From NCBI RefSeq assembly GCF_004121055.1, contig NZ_PYAL01000004.1:186001-250000 (forward strand): a stretch of DNA of 64,000 nucleotides, written 5' to 3'. Both the position numbers and the translations under genes were made by a program. Below are positions 54,466 to 64,000 of this stretch, in pieces. The DNA is from Achromobacter aloeverae (GTDB lineage: Bacteria > Pseudomonadota > Gammaproteobacteria > Burkholderiales > Burkholderiaceae_B). The notes beneath the pieces were generated by a model. The model saw only the letters and a program-made list of their open reading frames with translations, searched no databases and was not told the origin of the DNA. Position 1 is the stretch's first letter. Each line of letters opens with the position of its first letter.

Positions 54466-55146
54466 TCACCGGTCCGTCTTCACGCCGTCCAGGTCCAGGT
54501 TCAAGGCCAGCACATTGACGCCTGGTTCGCCCAGCAGGCCCAGCCACGGCTTGCGGGTATGGGCGGCGATGCGCTGTTCCACGTCGGCCAGCGGCAGGCC
54601 GCGCTCCCGCGCCACGCGGGCAGCCTGGTAGCGGGCCGCGGCGACGCTGATGTCCGGGTCCAGGCCGCTGCCCGAGGCCGCGACAAGGTCGACGGGTATG
54701 GGCGCGGTGTTGCCGGGATCGGCGGCATGCAGGGCGGCGACGCGCGCCTGCACGGCGTCGGCCAGCGCCGGGTTGCGCGGACCCAGGTTGGAGCCGCCGG
54801 ATGAGGCGGCGTTGTAAGGCATGGGCGCGGTGGCTGACGGCCGGCCCCAGAAGTAGCGGGGCGACGAGAAGGGCTGGCCGATCAGGTCCGAGCCTATCGC
54901 CTTGCCATTGGCCGTCAGTATCGATCCGTGCGCCTGGTAGGGAAACAGCGCCTGGGCCGCCCCCGTGGTCGCATAGGGATAGATGAGGCCGGTGATGACG
55001 CTCAGCGCCAGGAAGACGGCGAGCGCCGGGCGCAGCATGCCTTGCTGGATGGGCGCCTCGCCCATGGCCGGCGCGTCGCCGCCGCCATGCTTGGCGTTCT
55101 GCTTGGGGTTTTGGTGGAGGTTTTGCTTGATCTCGGTCGTTTTCAT
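54466..55146 (-). CDS. kdpC: Potassium-transporting ATPase subunit C
   Basis: KdpC is the single-span subunit of the KdpFABC pump. The 226-residue protein shows the membrane span LAVFLALSVITGLIYPY, then GSDLIGQPFSSPRYFWGRPSAT, SGGSNLGPRNPAL and the C-terminal VNVLALNLDLD. A roughly 35-residue Gln/Asn-rich extension (KQNLHQNPKQNAK) precedes the span, longer than in E. coli. A 94-bp gap separates it from kdpB. Confidence 0.95.
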   Translation of the reverse strand: MKTTEIKQNLHQNPKQNAKHGGGDAPAMGEAPIQQGMLRPALAVFLALSVITGLIYPYATTGAAQALFPYQAHGSILTANGKAIGSDLIGQPFSSPRYFWGRPSATAPMPYNAASSGGSNLGPRNPALADAVQARVAALHAADPGNTAPIPVDLVAASGSGLDPDISVAAARYQAARVARERGLPLADVEQRIAAHTRKPWLGLLGEPGVNVLALNLDLDGVKTDR

Positions 55147-55240
55147 GATCAGGTCCAATTCGATGAAGTGCCGGCGCCTGCCGGGACCACCGCGACCATC
55201 GCGGGCCCGGCCGCGCGCGGAGCGCGGCGCCTGGTTCGGC

Positions 55241-57403
55241 TCAGGTCCAGCCCAGGGCGGCCAGGGCCATGTCGATCGCCTTGATGCCGGCAAACGGCAG
55301 CAGCAGCCCGCCCAGCCCGTAGACCAGCAGGTTGCGCCGCAGCAGGATGGCCGCACCCAGCGGGCGATAGCGCACGCCCTTGAGCGCCAACGGGATCAGC
55401 ACCACGATGATCAGGGCGTTGAAGATGACCGCCGACATGATGGCGGACGCCGGCGTGGCCAGGCCCATGACGTTGAGCACGCCCAGTTGCGGATAGACGC
55501 TGGAGAAGGCGGCGGGGATGATGGCGAAGTATTTCGCCACGTCGTTGGCCACGCTGAACGTGGTCAGCGCGCCGCGCGTCATCAACATCTGCTTGCCGAT
55601 CTCGACGATCTCGATCAGCTTGGTGGGATTGGAATCCAGGTCCACCATGTTGCCGGCCTCCTTCGCGGCCTGCGTGCCGGAATTCATCGCCACGGCCACG
55701 TCGGCCTGCGCCAGCGCGGGCGCATCGTTGGTGCCGTCGCCGGTCATCGCCACCAGGCGGCCTTCGCCCTGGTAGGCGCGGATCAGCTTGAGCTTGGCTT
55801 CGGGCGTGGCCTCGGCCAGGTAGTCGTCGACGCCGGCCTCGGCGGCGATGGCGGCCGCGGTCAGCTTGTTGTCGCCGGTGATCATCACCGTCTTGATGCC
55901 CATGCGGCGCAATTCGCCGAAGCGCTCCTTGATGGCCGGCTTGACGATGTCCTTGAGTTCCACCACGCCCAGCACCCGGTCGCCATCGGCCACCGCCAGC
56001 GGCGTGCTGCCGCGCCGCGCCACGTCGTCGGCGGCGCGGGTCACGGCTCCGTCCATGGCCGCGCCCCGTTCGGCCAGCCAGCGGCGCACGGCGTCCACCG
56101 CGCCCTTGCGGACCTGGCGGCCGCGGATATCGATGCCGCTCATGCGGGTCTGCGCCGTGAAAGGAACGACCTCGGCGTCCGCCATGCCGGCCAGCGCGGG
56201 CGCCGGCGCATGCAGGGCCTTGTCGGCCAGCGCCACGATGCTGCGCCCTTCGGGCGTCTCGTCGGCCAGCGAGGCCAGGCGGGCCGCGTCGGCCAGCTCG
56301 CGGGGCGATACGCCGGGCGCCGGCATGAAGGCCGAGGCCTGGCGATTGCCGAAGGTGATGGTGCCGGTCTTGTCGAGCAGCAGCACGTCGACGTCGCCGG
56401 CCGCCTCCACCGCGCGGCCCGACATCGCCATGACGTTGGCTTGCATCATGCGGCTCATGCCCGCCACGCCGATGGCCGACAGCAGGCCGCCTATGGTGGT
56501 CGGAATCAGGCACACCAGCAGGGCCACCAGCGCCGTCACGCTGACCACCATGCCGGCCTTGTTGACCATGACCGCATATTGGGAGAAGGGCAGCAGGGTG
56601 ACGGTGACCAGCAGGAAAACCACCGTCAGGCCCACCAGCAGGATGGTCAGGGCCAGTTCGTTGGGCGTCTTCTGGCGCTTGGCGCCTTCGACCATGGAGA
56701 TCATGCGGTCGAGGAAACTCTCGCCGGGATTGGCGGCGATGCGCACGAACAGCCAGTCCGACAGCACGTGCGTCCCACCGGTGACCGAGGAGAAGTCGCC
56801 GCCCGCCTCGCGGATCACCGGCGCCGATTCGCCGGTAATGGCGCTTTCGTCGACCGACGCCACGCCGGCCAGCACCAGGCCGTCGCCGGGAATGGTGTCG
56901 CCGGCCTCCACCAGCACCACGTCGTCCTTGCGCAGGTCGCCGGAGGCGCGGGCGATGGCGCGGCCGCGCCAGCCACCCGGCTGGGCGTGGGGAACGTCGG
57001 TCGGCTTGAAGTCGCGCAGCAGATGCGCCGTCAGCGTGCTGCGCAGCCCCCGCAGCGTGGCCGCCTGCTGCTTGCCGCGCCCTTCGGCCAGGGCTTCGGC
57101 GAAGTTGGCGAACAGCACCGTGAACCACAGCCACAGCGCCACGGCCAGGATGAAGCCGGCGGGCGCCTCGGCCTGGCCGCGCAGCGCCATCGCCCACAAC
57201 AGGGTGGTAAGAATGCTGCCGACGTAGACCACGAACATGACGGGGTTCTTGATCTGCGTCGCGGGAGCCAGCTTGCGCAGACTTTCGACGATCGCCGGCA
57301 GCAGCAGCGCGCCGGAAAAGAAGTTGAAGCGCCGCCGGGGCGGCAGGCCGCCGTCCTGGACTGTCGTGATGCCGGCGGCGGTGTCGTTTCGAATAAGGGC
57401 CAT
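55241..57403 (-). CDS. kdpB: Potassium-transporting P-type ATPase subunit B
   Basis: KdpB is the ATP-hydrolysing subunit. Over 720 residues it shows the TGES loop in [11 protein letters not shown], the phosphorylation site [13 protein letters not shown] and the hinge [49 protein letters not shown] is a typical KdpB membrane segment. ATG at 57403. It is separated from kdpA by a 126-bp spacer with repeats and a hairpin, wider than in most kdp operons. Confidence 0.97.
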   Translation of the reverse strand: MALIRNDTAAGITTVQDGGLPPRRRFNFFSGALLLPAIVESLRKLAPATQIKNPVMFVVYVGSILTTLLWAMALRGQAEAPAGFILAVALWLWFTVLFANFAEALAEGRGKQQAATLRGLRSTLTAHLLRDFKPTDVPHAQPGGWRGRAIARASGDLRKDDVVLVEAGDTIPGDGLVLAGVASVDESAITGESAPVIREAGGDFSSVTGGTHVLSDWLFVRIAANPGESFLDRMISMVEGAKRQKTPNELALTILLVGLTVVFLLVTVTLLPFSQYAVMVNKAGMVVSVTALVALLVCLIPTTIGGLLSAIGVAGMSRMMQANVMAMSGRAVEAAGDVDVLLLDKTGTITFGNRQASAFMPAPGVSPRELADAARLASLADETPEGRSIVALADKALHAPAPALAGMADAEVVPFTAQTRMSGIDIRGRQVRKGAVDAVRRWLAERGAAMDGAVTRAADDVARRGSTPLAVADGDRVLGVVELKDIVKPAIKERFGELRRMGIKTVMITGDNKLTAAAIAAEAGVDDYLAEATPEAKLKLIRAYQGEGRLVAMTGDGTNDAPALAQADVAVAMNSGTQAAKEAGNMVDLDSNPTKLIEIVEIGKQMLMTRGALTTFSVANDVAKYFAIIPAAFSSVYPQLGVLNVMGLATPASAIMSAVIFNALIIVVLIPLALKGVRYRPLGAAILLRRNLLVYGLGGLLLPFAGIKAIDMALAALGWT

Positions 57404-57412
57404 GATGGTTGC

Positions 57413-57518
57413 AGCCTTGTGTTTCAGCCTTGGGATTCGGCTTTGGGTTCGGCCTACGGTTGCGGTCTTCGGTTTCGGCTTGGGGCCAGGCTTGGGGCAG
57501 GCCTGGGGTCGGGCCTGA
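57413..57518. repeat. 12-bp degenerate repeats in the kdpA-kdpB spacer
   Basis: Roughly eight 11-13 bp units of the type cggcYttgggtt fill the spacer between kdpA and kdpB. They grade into the hairpin next to the kdpA stop. Confidence 0.65.
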
Positions 57519-57527
57519 CCCCAGGCC
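57500..57527. terminator. Hairpin just after the kdpA stop
   Basis: GGCCTGGGGTC pairs with GACCCCAGGCC (perfect 11-bp stem, loop of 6). On the transcript it starts 2 bases beyond the kdpA stop. There is no T-tract, so it may attenuate or protect rather than terminate. Confidence 0.65.
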
Positions 57528-57529
57528 TT

Positions 57530-59341
57530 CTACGATCCTGGCGCCTGGCCTTGCAGATGCTCGGCCACGGGCCCCAGGGCCAGCGCCGGCACGTAGGTCA
57601 GCGCGCCTACCAGCAGCACCGAGCCGATCAGCAGCACGACGAACAGCGGGCCGTGGGTGGGCATGGTGCCGGCGCTCGCCGGGATGCGCCGCTTGGCGGC
57701 CAGGGAGCCGGCCATGGCCAGGATGGGAACGATCACGGCGAAGCGGCCGAACCACATCGCCAGGCCCAGCAGCACGTTGTAGAAGGGCGTATTGGCGGAC
57801 AGGCCGGCGAAGGCGCTGCCATTGTTGTTGGCGGCCGAGGTCACGGCATAGAGGATTTCCGAGTAGCCATGCGCGCCGGGGTTGGCCACGCCGGCCTGGC
57901 CCGCGGCCACGCTGACGGCCACCGCGGCGCCGGCCAGCACCAGCAGCGGCGTGGCCAGGATGACGATGGAGGTCATCTTCATCTCGTAGGCCTCGATCTT
58001 CTTGCCCAGGTATTCCGGCGTGCGGCCTATCATCAAGCCCGCGATGAACACCGCCAGGATGGCGAAGCCCAGCATGCTGTAGAGGCCGGAGCCCACGCCG
58101 CCGAACACCACTTCGCTCAACTGCATCAGCAGCAGGGGTGCGAAACCGCCCATGGCCGACAGGGAATCGTGCATGGCGTCCACCGCGCCGCAGGAGGCCG
58201 CCGTCGTCACGGTCACGAACAGCGACGTGGCGTTCAGGCCGAAGCGGGTCTCCTTGCCCTCCATATTGCCGCCCGGGCTGATGGCCGTGCTGGCTGCGTC
58301 GACGCCTTGCTGCGCCAGCATGGGGTTGGGCCGGCCTTCGTAATGTCCCACGATCAGCGCGAAGGCGATGAACAGCAACGTCATCGACGCGAGCACCGCC
58401 AGGCCCTGGCGCCGGTCGCCGACCATTTCGCCGAAGGTGAAGCACAGGGCGGCAGGCAGGATGAGGATGGCCAGCATCTGCACGAAGTTGGACAGCGCGG
58501 TCGGGTTCTCATAGGGGTGCGCGGAATTCGCATTGAAGAATCCGCCGCCGTTCACGCCCAGCAGCTTGATGGCTTCCTGCGAGGCGACCGGTCCCATGGC
58601 CAGCGTCTGCGTGGTGGCGGTGGCGGGTTCGGTGACCGGCTGGCCGGCCTGGTCCAGCACGGGCTGGCCGGCGGCGTCGAGCTTGGGCTGGGTGTATTGC
58701 ACCGGCTCGACCAGCGGCACTTCCTTGTAGGCGTCGAAGTTCTGGATCACGCCCTGGCCCGCGAAGAACAGCGCGACAAGGAAGGACAGCGGCAACAGCA
58801 CATAGAGCGTGGCGCGCGTCATGTCGACCCAGAAATTGCCCACCGTGCGCGCGCCATGGCGAGCGAAGCCGCGGATCAGCGCGAGCACCACGCCGATGCC
58901 CGTGGCCGCGGAGACGAAGTTCTGCACCGTCAGCACCAGCATCTGCGTCAGGTAGCTCATCGTCGATTCGCCGCCATAGCCCTGCCAATTGGTGTTCGTG
59001 ACGAAGCTGATGGCGGTGTTCAGCGCCGAATCCGGCGCTACCGGGCCGAATCCGGCGGGGTTCAGCGGCAGCAGGCCTTGGGCGCGTTGCAGGACATAGG
59101 TGGCCAGCGTGCCCAGCACGCTGAACACGAGCACGGCGGCGGCGTAGCGCTTCCAGTCCATTTCGGCGTCGGGGCGGATGCCGCCGACGCGATAGACCAG
59201 CCGCTCCAGCGGCCGGCCCCAGGCGGTCAGGCGCGATTGCCCGTCCTCCATGACGTTGCGGATATAACGCCCCACCCAGGGCGCGAGCAAGAGGAGCACG
59301 ACGAGAAAGCACCCCAGCAAGCCCAGGAAACGGATGTCCAT
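57530..59341 (-). CDS. kdpA: Potassium-transporting ATPase subunit A
   Basis: KdpA is the K+-channel-like subunit. The 603-residue protein has about ten membrane helices and selectivity-filter loops such as [42 protein letters not shown] and [11 protein letters not shown]. Its ATG shares one base with the kdpF stop (TGATG at 59341). It is transcribed from the promoter region upstream of 59525 with the small kdpF genes. Confidence 0.97.
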   Translation of the reverse strand: MDIRFLGLLGCFLVVLLLLAPWVGRYIRNVMEDGQSRLTAWGRPLERLVYRVGGIRPDAEMDWKRYAAAVLVFSVLGTLATYVLQRAQGLLPLNPAGFGPVAPDSALNTAISFVTNTNWQGYGGESTMSYLTQMLVLTVQNFVSAATGIGVVLALIRGFARHGARTVGNFWVDMTRATLYVLLPLSFLVALFFAGQGVIQNFDAYKEVPLVEPVQYTQPKLDAAGQPVLDQAGQPVTEPATATTQTLAMGPVASQEAIKLLGVNGGGFFNANSAHPYENPTALSNFVQMLAILILPAALCFTFGEMVGDRRQGLAVLASMTLLFIAFALIVGHYEGRPNPMLAQQGVDAASTAISPGGNMEGKETRFGLNATSLFVTVTTAASCGAVDAMHDSLSAMGGFAPLLLMQLSEVVFGGVGSGLYSMLGFAILAVFIAGLMIGRTPEYLGKKIEAYEMKMTSIVILATPLLVLAGAAVAVSVAAGQAGVANPGAHGYSEILYAVTSAANNNGSAFAGLSANTPFYNVLLGLAMWFGRFAVIVPILAMAGSLAAKRRIPASAGTMPTHGPLFVVLLIGSVLLVGALTYVPALALGPVAEHLQGQAPGS

Positions 59342-59430
59342 CAGAATTTCTCCGGCTTGAAGAGGGCGACCAGCAAATAGATGAAGAGCAGCAGCGCCAG
59401 CGCGCCGCTGACCAGGTAGAGCCAGCTCAT
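59341..59430 (-). CDS. kdpF: Potassium-transporting ATPase subunit F
   Basis: This 29-residue single-span peptide ([18 protein letters not shown] then VALFKPEKF) stabilises the KdpABC complex. The length and the KPE-F ending match KdpF. ATG at 59430 overlaps the stop of the preceding small ORF (ATGA), and its stop overlaps kdpA. Confidence 0.95.
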   Translation of the reverse strand: MSWLYLVSGALALLLFIYLLVALFKPEKF

Positions 59431-59525
59431 GAGCGGTCTCCTCGCAGCAACACGTCGCAGAACTCGTACAGCGCCATCGTCAGCGCGGCGCAGATGGCCA
59501 TGATGGCCAGATAGACAACGTCCAT
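59427..59525 (-). CDS. Small 32-residue membrane ORF preceding kdpF
   Basis: A 32-codon ORF starts at ATG 59525, with GGGAGA about 6 bases upstream, and ends in an ATGA overlap with kdpF. The peptide begins [20 protein letters not shown], a hydrophobic span, and ends [12 protein letters not shown]. It is too short for usual gene callers. Coupling to kdpF and a good ribosome site argue that it is translated. Role unknown; possibly an extra accessory peptide of the Kdp complex. Confidence 0.7.
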   Translation of the reverse strand: MDVVYLAIMAICAALTMALYEFCDVLLRGDRS

Positions 59526-59797
59526 ATCGTTTCTCCCGGGGCGGATCGCCCGTCAGCGCCGGCAAGAGAATGGGCCGGCGGGACGGTAGGCAGATTAGGG
59601 ACGCGGCGATAAAAACGGGGTAAAGGTTGGCGGCGCGGCTGTAAAGAAGATATAAATGCGTCCAGCCGCCCGCACGGATGTGGGCGTCGCTGGCCAGAGT
59701 GGCCCATCCGGATGGGCTGGGTTTTTGCACCACTTTGAGTACAAATGGGGTTTCCCATCGGCCGAATGGCGGGGGAATAGGGGATTTTCGAGGGAAA

Positions 59798-59879
59798 GCA
59801 CCAACATGGTGCGGGATTTAAGTAAATGAATGCCCCTTCCTAGGGCATACCCCTAGTGTCACAATCCCGCAGTTGGTGC
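59798..59879. repeat. Nested inverted repeat
   Basis: Outer arms are GCACCAAC (59798-59805) and GCGGGATT (59811-59818), opposite AATCCCGC (59863-59870) and GTTGGTGC (59872-59879). The inner loop has ATGCCC/GGGCAT (59830-59848) and CTAGGG-N5-CCCTAG (59840-59856), which are mutually exclusive. It could be a cruciform, an RNA structure or a pair of operators. Confidence 0.7.
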
Positions 59880-59984
59880 AGAATTCTGGTCATGCAGGTG
59901 AGGAGACAAATGCCCTGCATGGGCTAAACCGGGCGGCACCGGTATATATAAAAAAAGGCTGTACCTTTATAAAAGCAAAACGCG

Positions 59985-60016
59985 CAACGGCTGGCACCAG
60001 GCAGTGCCAGCCGTTG
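59985..60016. terminator. 13-bp perfect hairpin before DUF4212
   Basis: CAACGGCTGGCAC pairs with GTGCCAGCCGTTG around a 6-base loop. On the minus strand it is followed by GCGCGTTTTGCTTTT. It lies 35 bases before the DUF4212 start, so it could be a leader structure of that mRNA or stop minus-strand transcripts. Confidence 0.65.
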
Positions 60017-60017
60017 T

Positions 60018-60050
60018 CGCATTCAGGGATCACATTCAGGATCGCATTCA
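60018..60050. repeat. Short tandem repeat next to the DUF4212 start
   Basis: Three copies of cRcattcagg(g)atc in 33 bp end directly at the GTG start codon. They occupy the place where a ribosome site is expected. Confidence 0.65.
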
Positions 60051-60317
60051 GTGGCCGATCTGCCCCAGGAGCTGCCGAACGACTCCCGCCACGCATCCGC
60101 CTGGCGCCGCAACCTGCGCTGGACCCTGCTGCTGTTGTGCCTGTGGGCCGCCTTGACCTTCCTGCCCGCATGGTTCGCCCGCGACCTGCCGTATACCGTG
60201 ATGGGGTGGCCGCTTTCCTTCTGGATGGCCGCCTATGGCGCGCCCCTTGCCTATCTTCTCGTCGTCATCGCCTACGCCCGCGTCATGAACCGGGGTGACG
60301 ACGCCTGGGACGAATAA
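60051..60317 (+). CDS. DUF4212 symporter small subunit
   Basis: This 88-residue protein has two membrane spans (LRWTLLLLCLWAALTFLPAWFA; GWPLSFWMAAYGAPLAYLLVVIAYA) and the DUF4212 look, ending in ARVMNRGDDAWDE. These proteins are encoded just before, and function with, a sodium:solute symporter. The start is a GTG at 60051. Its TAA shares one base with the next ATG (TAATG). Confidence 0.88.
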   Translation: MADLPQELPNDSRHASAWRRNLRWTLLLLCLWAALTFLPAWFARDLPYTVMGWPLSFWMAAYGAPLAYLLVVIAYARVMNRGDDAWDE

Positions 60318-62422
60318 TGCTGTTTGGCGGCGAGACCCAGCGGGAACTGGACGTGCAGCTGCGGCGTATCTACGTCTTGTACGCCGCCGGCTTTGCCCTG
60401 CTGATCCTGGTCCTGGCCCTGTGCGAAGTCCTGGGCATGGCGCGCAACTGGATAGGCTATGTCTTCCTGCTGGTCACCGTCAGCCTGTATGCGGGCATAG
60501 GCATCGTCTGCCGCACCTCGGACTCGGTCGAATACTACGTGGCCGGCCGGCGCGTTCCCGCGTTCTACAACGGCATGGCCACGGCGGCCGACTGGATGTC
60601 GGTCGCATCCTTCATTGGCGTGGCGGGCACGCTGTACCTGACCGGCTATGGCGGCCTGGCCTATGTCATGGGCTGGACCGGCGGCTACGTGCTGGTGGGC
60701 CTGTTGCTGGCGCCCTATCTGCGCAAGTTCGGCCAGTACACCTTGCCGGACTTCCTCGGCGCCCGCTACGGCGGCAATCTTCCGCGGCTGGCCGGCGTGG
60801 CCTGCGCCTTCCTGTGCTCCTTTACCTACCTGGTGGCGCAGATCTACGGCGTGGGCATCATCACCACGCGCATGACGGGCATCTCCTTCGAACTGGGCAT
60901 TTTCGTGGCGCTGGGCGGCATGCTCGTATGTTCGTTCCTGGGCGGCATGCGGGCCGTCACCTGGACCCAGGTCGGGCAATTCATCATTCTCATCATCGGG
61001 TACCTGGTGCCGGTGATCTGGCTGTCGCTCAAGGTCGCGGGCGGTCCCGTGCCGCAGTGGTCGGCCGGCCCCGTCATGCAGCAGGTGATCCATACCGAGG
61101 AGCGCCTGCGCGACGATCCCAAGGAAGTGGCGGTACGCCGGCTCTGGCAGGCGCGCGCCGACCAGATGGATGCGCGGCTGCGCAGCCTGCCGCAATCCTG
61201 GGTGACCGAGAAGGTCATCTTGCGGGACCGGCTGGCGGCCTTGATGGCGGCGGACGCGCCGTCGGTGGAAATCCGCTCGGTCGAGCGCGAGCTGGCCGCG
61301 TATCCCGCCGATCCGGAGCAGGCGCGCCTGGCCTGGTTCCAGGCCCGCAACGAATACCAGGCGCGAGCCCAGCCGCCCGTGCCGTCGGCGCAGCCGTATC
61401 CGGGCGCCACGCCCGTCGAGCGCGCCGACCTGCGCAACAACTTCCTGGCCTTGATGCTGTGCCTGATGATGGGAACGGCGGGGCTGCCGCATGTATTGAT
61501 GCGCTCCTACACCACGCCCTCGGTGGGCGCCGCGCGCCGGTCCGTGGCCTGGTCGCTGCTGTTCATCCTGCTGCTGTACCTGATGGCGCCGGCCTTGGCG
61601 GTACTGATCAAGCAGGTCATCTACAGCACCCTGGTGGGATCGCGTTATACGGACCTGCCGGATTGGGTGCACGCCTGGAGCGCGGTCAGCCCGGGCCTGC
61701 TGGATGTCACCGACGTCAACGGCGACGGCCTCGTGCAGCTGGACGAAATCAGCATGGGGGCGGACATGATGGTGCTGGCGGCCCCCGAGATCGGCGGCCT
61801 GCCTTACGTCGTGTCCGGGCTGGTCGCGGCGGGCGGGCTGGCCGCTGCCTTGTCCACCGCGGATGGCCTGTTGCTGACCCTCTCCAACTCGCTCTCGCAC
61901 GACATGTGGTACCGGGTGGTGTCGCCGCGCATGGCGGCCAACCGGCGCGTGCTGGTGTCCAAGGTGCTGCTGCTGGCCGTCGCCTTCGCGGCGGCCTGGG
62001 TGGCGGCGCGCAAGCCGGCCGACATCCTGTTCATGGTGTCGGCGGCCTTTTCCTTCGCCGCGTCTTCCTTTTTCCCGGTCCTGGTGATGGGCATCTTCTG
62101 GAAGCGCGCCAACAAATGGGGCGCCACCCTGGGCATGGCGACGGGTTTGCTGGTGACCTTCTCCTACATGGCCCACACCCATCCGTGGCTGCGCGAGCTG
62201 GTGTTCGGTATCGACCGTACCCAGCCGGTGACCCTGTGGTGGGGCATACAGCCCATCGCGGCCGGGGTGTTCGGGGCGCCCGCGGCCTTCCTGGCCATCG
62301 TGCTGTTTTCGCTGTTGACCCCGCCGCCGGACGGGGCGACCCGCGCCCTGGTCGACTACGTCCGCAATCCTTCGTCGGCGCCCGTGGATGCCGCCGCGGC
62401 CCCGGGGGCGGACAGGGCGTGA
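60317..62422 (+). CDS. Sodium:solute symporter (ActP-like, VC_2705 type) with EF-hand-like loop
   Basis: This 701-residue SSS transporter has about 13 helices and a large cytoplasmic insert (about residues 260-370). Family patterns are GMATAADWMSVASFIGVAG, FLGARYGGN and GLAAALSTADGLLLTLSNSLSHDMWY. Residues 466-477 (DVNGDGLVQLDE) form a complete 12-residue EF-hand calcium loop between helices. Partnership with DUF4212 and the ActP-like core suggest a short monocarboxylate such as acetate, inferred from family. Start ATG 60317. Confidence 0.9.
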   Translation: MLFGGETQRELDVQLRRIYVLYAAGFALLILVLALCEVLGMARNWIGYVFLLVTVSLYAGIGIVCRTSDSVEYYVAGRRVPAFYNGMATAADWMSVASFIGVAGTLYLTGYGGLAYVMGWTGGYVLVGLLLAPYLRKFGQYTLPDFLGARYGGNLPRLAGVACAFLCSFTYLVAQIYGVGIITTRMTGISFELGIFVALGGMLVCSFLGGMRAVTWTQVGQFIILIIGYLVPVIWLSLKVAGGPVPQWSAGPVMQQVIHTEERLRDDPKEVAVRRLWQARADQMDARLRSLPQSWVTEKVILRDRLAALMAADAPSVEIRSVERELAAYPADPEQARLAWFQARNEYQARAQPPVPSAQPYPGATPVERADLRNNFLALMLCLMMGTAGLPHVLMRSYTTPSVGAARRSVAWSLLFILLLYLMAPALAVLIKQVIYSTLVGSRYTDLPDWVHAWSAVSPGLLDVTDVNGDGLVQLDEISMGADMMVLAAPEIGGLPYVVSGLVAAGGLAAALSTADGLLLTLSNSLSHDMWYRVVSPRMAANRRVLVSKVLLLAVAFAAAWVAARKPADILFMVSAAFSFAASSFFPVLVMGIFWKRANKWGATLGMATGLLVTFSYMAHTHPWLRELVFGIDRTQPVTLWWGIQPIAAGVFGAPAAFLAIVLFSLLTPPPDGATRALVDYVRNPSSAPVDAAAAPGADRA

Positions 62423-62459
62423 AGCGCGGCGTGCGCCGCCCGGGGCATGTTTCGGCGCA

Positions 62460-62789
62460 TCAGTGCTTCACCGCGTCGGAGAATACGTTCATCACGATGA
62501 CGCCGGCCACGATCAGGCCGATGCCGATGAGGGCGGGCAGGTCCAGGTGCTGCTTGAAGAACACCAGGCCGATGAGGGAAATCAGCACGATGCCGACGCC
62601 GGACCAGATGGCGTAGGCGATGCCGACCGGGATTTCGCGCAGCGTCTGGGACAGGAAGTAGAACGACACCAGGTAGCCGACCACGGTGATCGCCGACGGC
62701 AGCAGGCGGGTAAATCCGTCGCTGGCCTTGAGGGCGCTGGTGGCGATCAGCTCGGCGCCGATGGCGATCGCCAGGTACAGCCACTTCAT
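62460..62789 (-). CDS. SMR-family multidrug efflux protein (EmrE/QacE-like)
   Basis: This 109-residue protein has four membrane helices. The essential Glu is at position 13 in IGAELIATSALK, and the signature GIAYAIWSGVGIVLI is present. It exports lipophilic cations in exchange for protons as an antiparallel dimer. ATG at 62789. It lies 10 bases after the Smr-domain gene (62799) and may be co-transcribed with it. Confidence 0.93.
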   Translation of the reverse strand: MKWLYLAIAIGAELIATSALKASDGFTRLLPSAITVVGYLVSFYFLSQTLREIPVGIAYAIWSGVGIVLISLIGLVFFKQHLDLPALIGIGLIVAGVIVMNVFSDAVKH

Positions 62790-62798
62790 GGATTCCCC

Positions 62799-64000
<1,202 letters not shown>

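Larger units (their letters stand above)
59526..60050. promoter_or_regulatory. 525-bp divergent control region (kdp and symporter)
   Basis: The region is AT-richer and must hold the kdp promoter (minus) and the DUF4212/symporter promoter (plus). It contains a nested inverted repeat at 59798-59879, an AT-rich patch near 59943-59979, a 13-bp hairpin at 59985-60016 and short repeats at 60018-60050. No KdpE site could be identified by eye. Confidence 0.55.

Noticed and set aside
54983-59380. A 1465-codon open frame antisense to kdpC, kdpB, kdpF and kdpA
   Set aside because: It is the mirror of high-GC coding DNA on the other strand. Its protein is His/Gln/Arg-rich and low in complexity, with no family signature, and it covers several true genes.

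Overview
The window is high-GC, densely packed bacterial DNA. It looks like a betaproteobacterium of the family Alcaligenaceae (Bordetella/Achromobacter type). This is inferred from four solitary Bug-type (tripartite tricarboxylate transporter, TTT) binding proteins, many LysR/IclR-controlled catabolic clusters, a DUF1841 protein, paired small cytochromes c and the kdp layout. No rRNA, tRNA, insertion sequence, phage or CRISPR was found. Both ends are cut: a racemase-fold gene lacks its start, and trxB lacks its N-terminus.

Left third (1-33 kb) is mostly accessory metabolism. A minus-strand operon (6946 to 790) encodes a TcuA-like flavoprotein, a second fumarate-reductase-type flavoprotein, both ETF subunits and a Bug protein. 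An oligopeptide-type binding protein stands alone at 7265. A second minus-strand operon (12941 to 9025) carries an AAT-like Ntn hydrolase, a Bug protein and two overlapping polysaccharide-deacetylase-fold genes, opposite a LysR regulator. After an efflux pump comes a taurine/nitrate-type ABC importer whose operon ends in a membrane cytochrome c with a thioredoxin-like tail (16602-20845), then a Tas-like aldo/keto reductase. An IclR-controlled operon encodes a Bug protein, a CaiB-type CoA-transferase and a citryl-CoA-lyase-like protein. It is followed by a triheme cytochrome / 2Fe-2S / molybdopterin dehydrogenase operon, and by a divergent Bug/LysR pair.

Middle (33-50 kb) holds two M16 zinc peptidases, a TolA-like stalk protein with a TolR/ExbD-like end, a MoxR/VWA pair, two small cytochromes c, DUF1841, NADP-isocitrate dehydrogenase, a LysR/MFS divergent pair, an XRE repressor beside a less GC-rich intergenic stretch, a receiver-less winged-helix regulator, a DapA-family gene and a TorF-type porin.

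Right (50-64 kb) holds kdpFABCDE on the minus strand, with a 32-residue ORF fused to the start of kdpF. A DUF4212/sodium-solute symporter pair, an SMR efflux protein, an Smr-domain protein and trxB follow.

The most unusual theme is a set of short imperfect tandem arrays (unit 11-18 bp). They lie at gene ends, in operon spacers and inside protein linkers. In at least three cases the repeated unit contains, or abuts, the stop codon of the flanking gene. Inside genes they make pentapeptide or hexapeptide repeats in both ETF subunits. Nothing in known annotation types explains them, and they are the main lead here.
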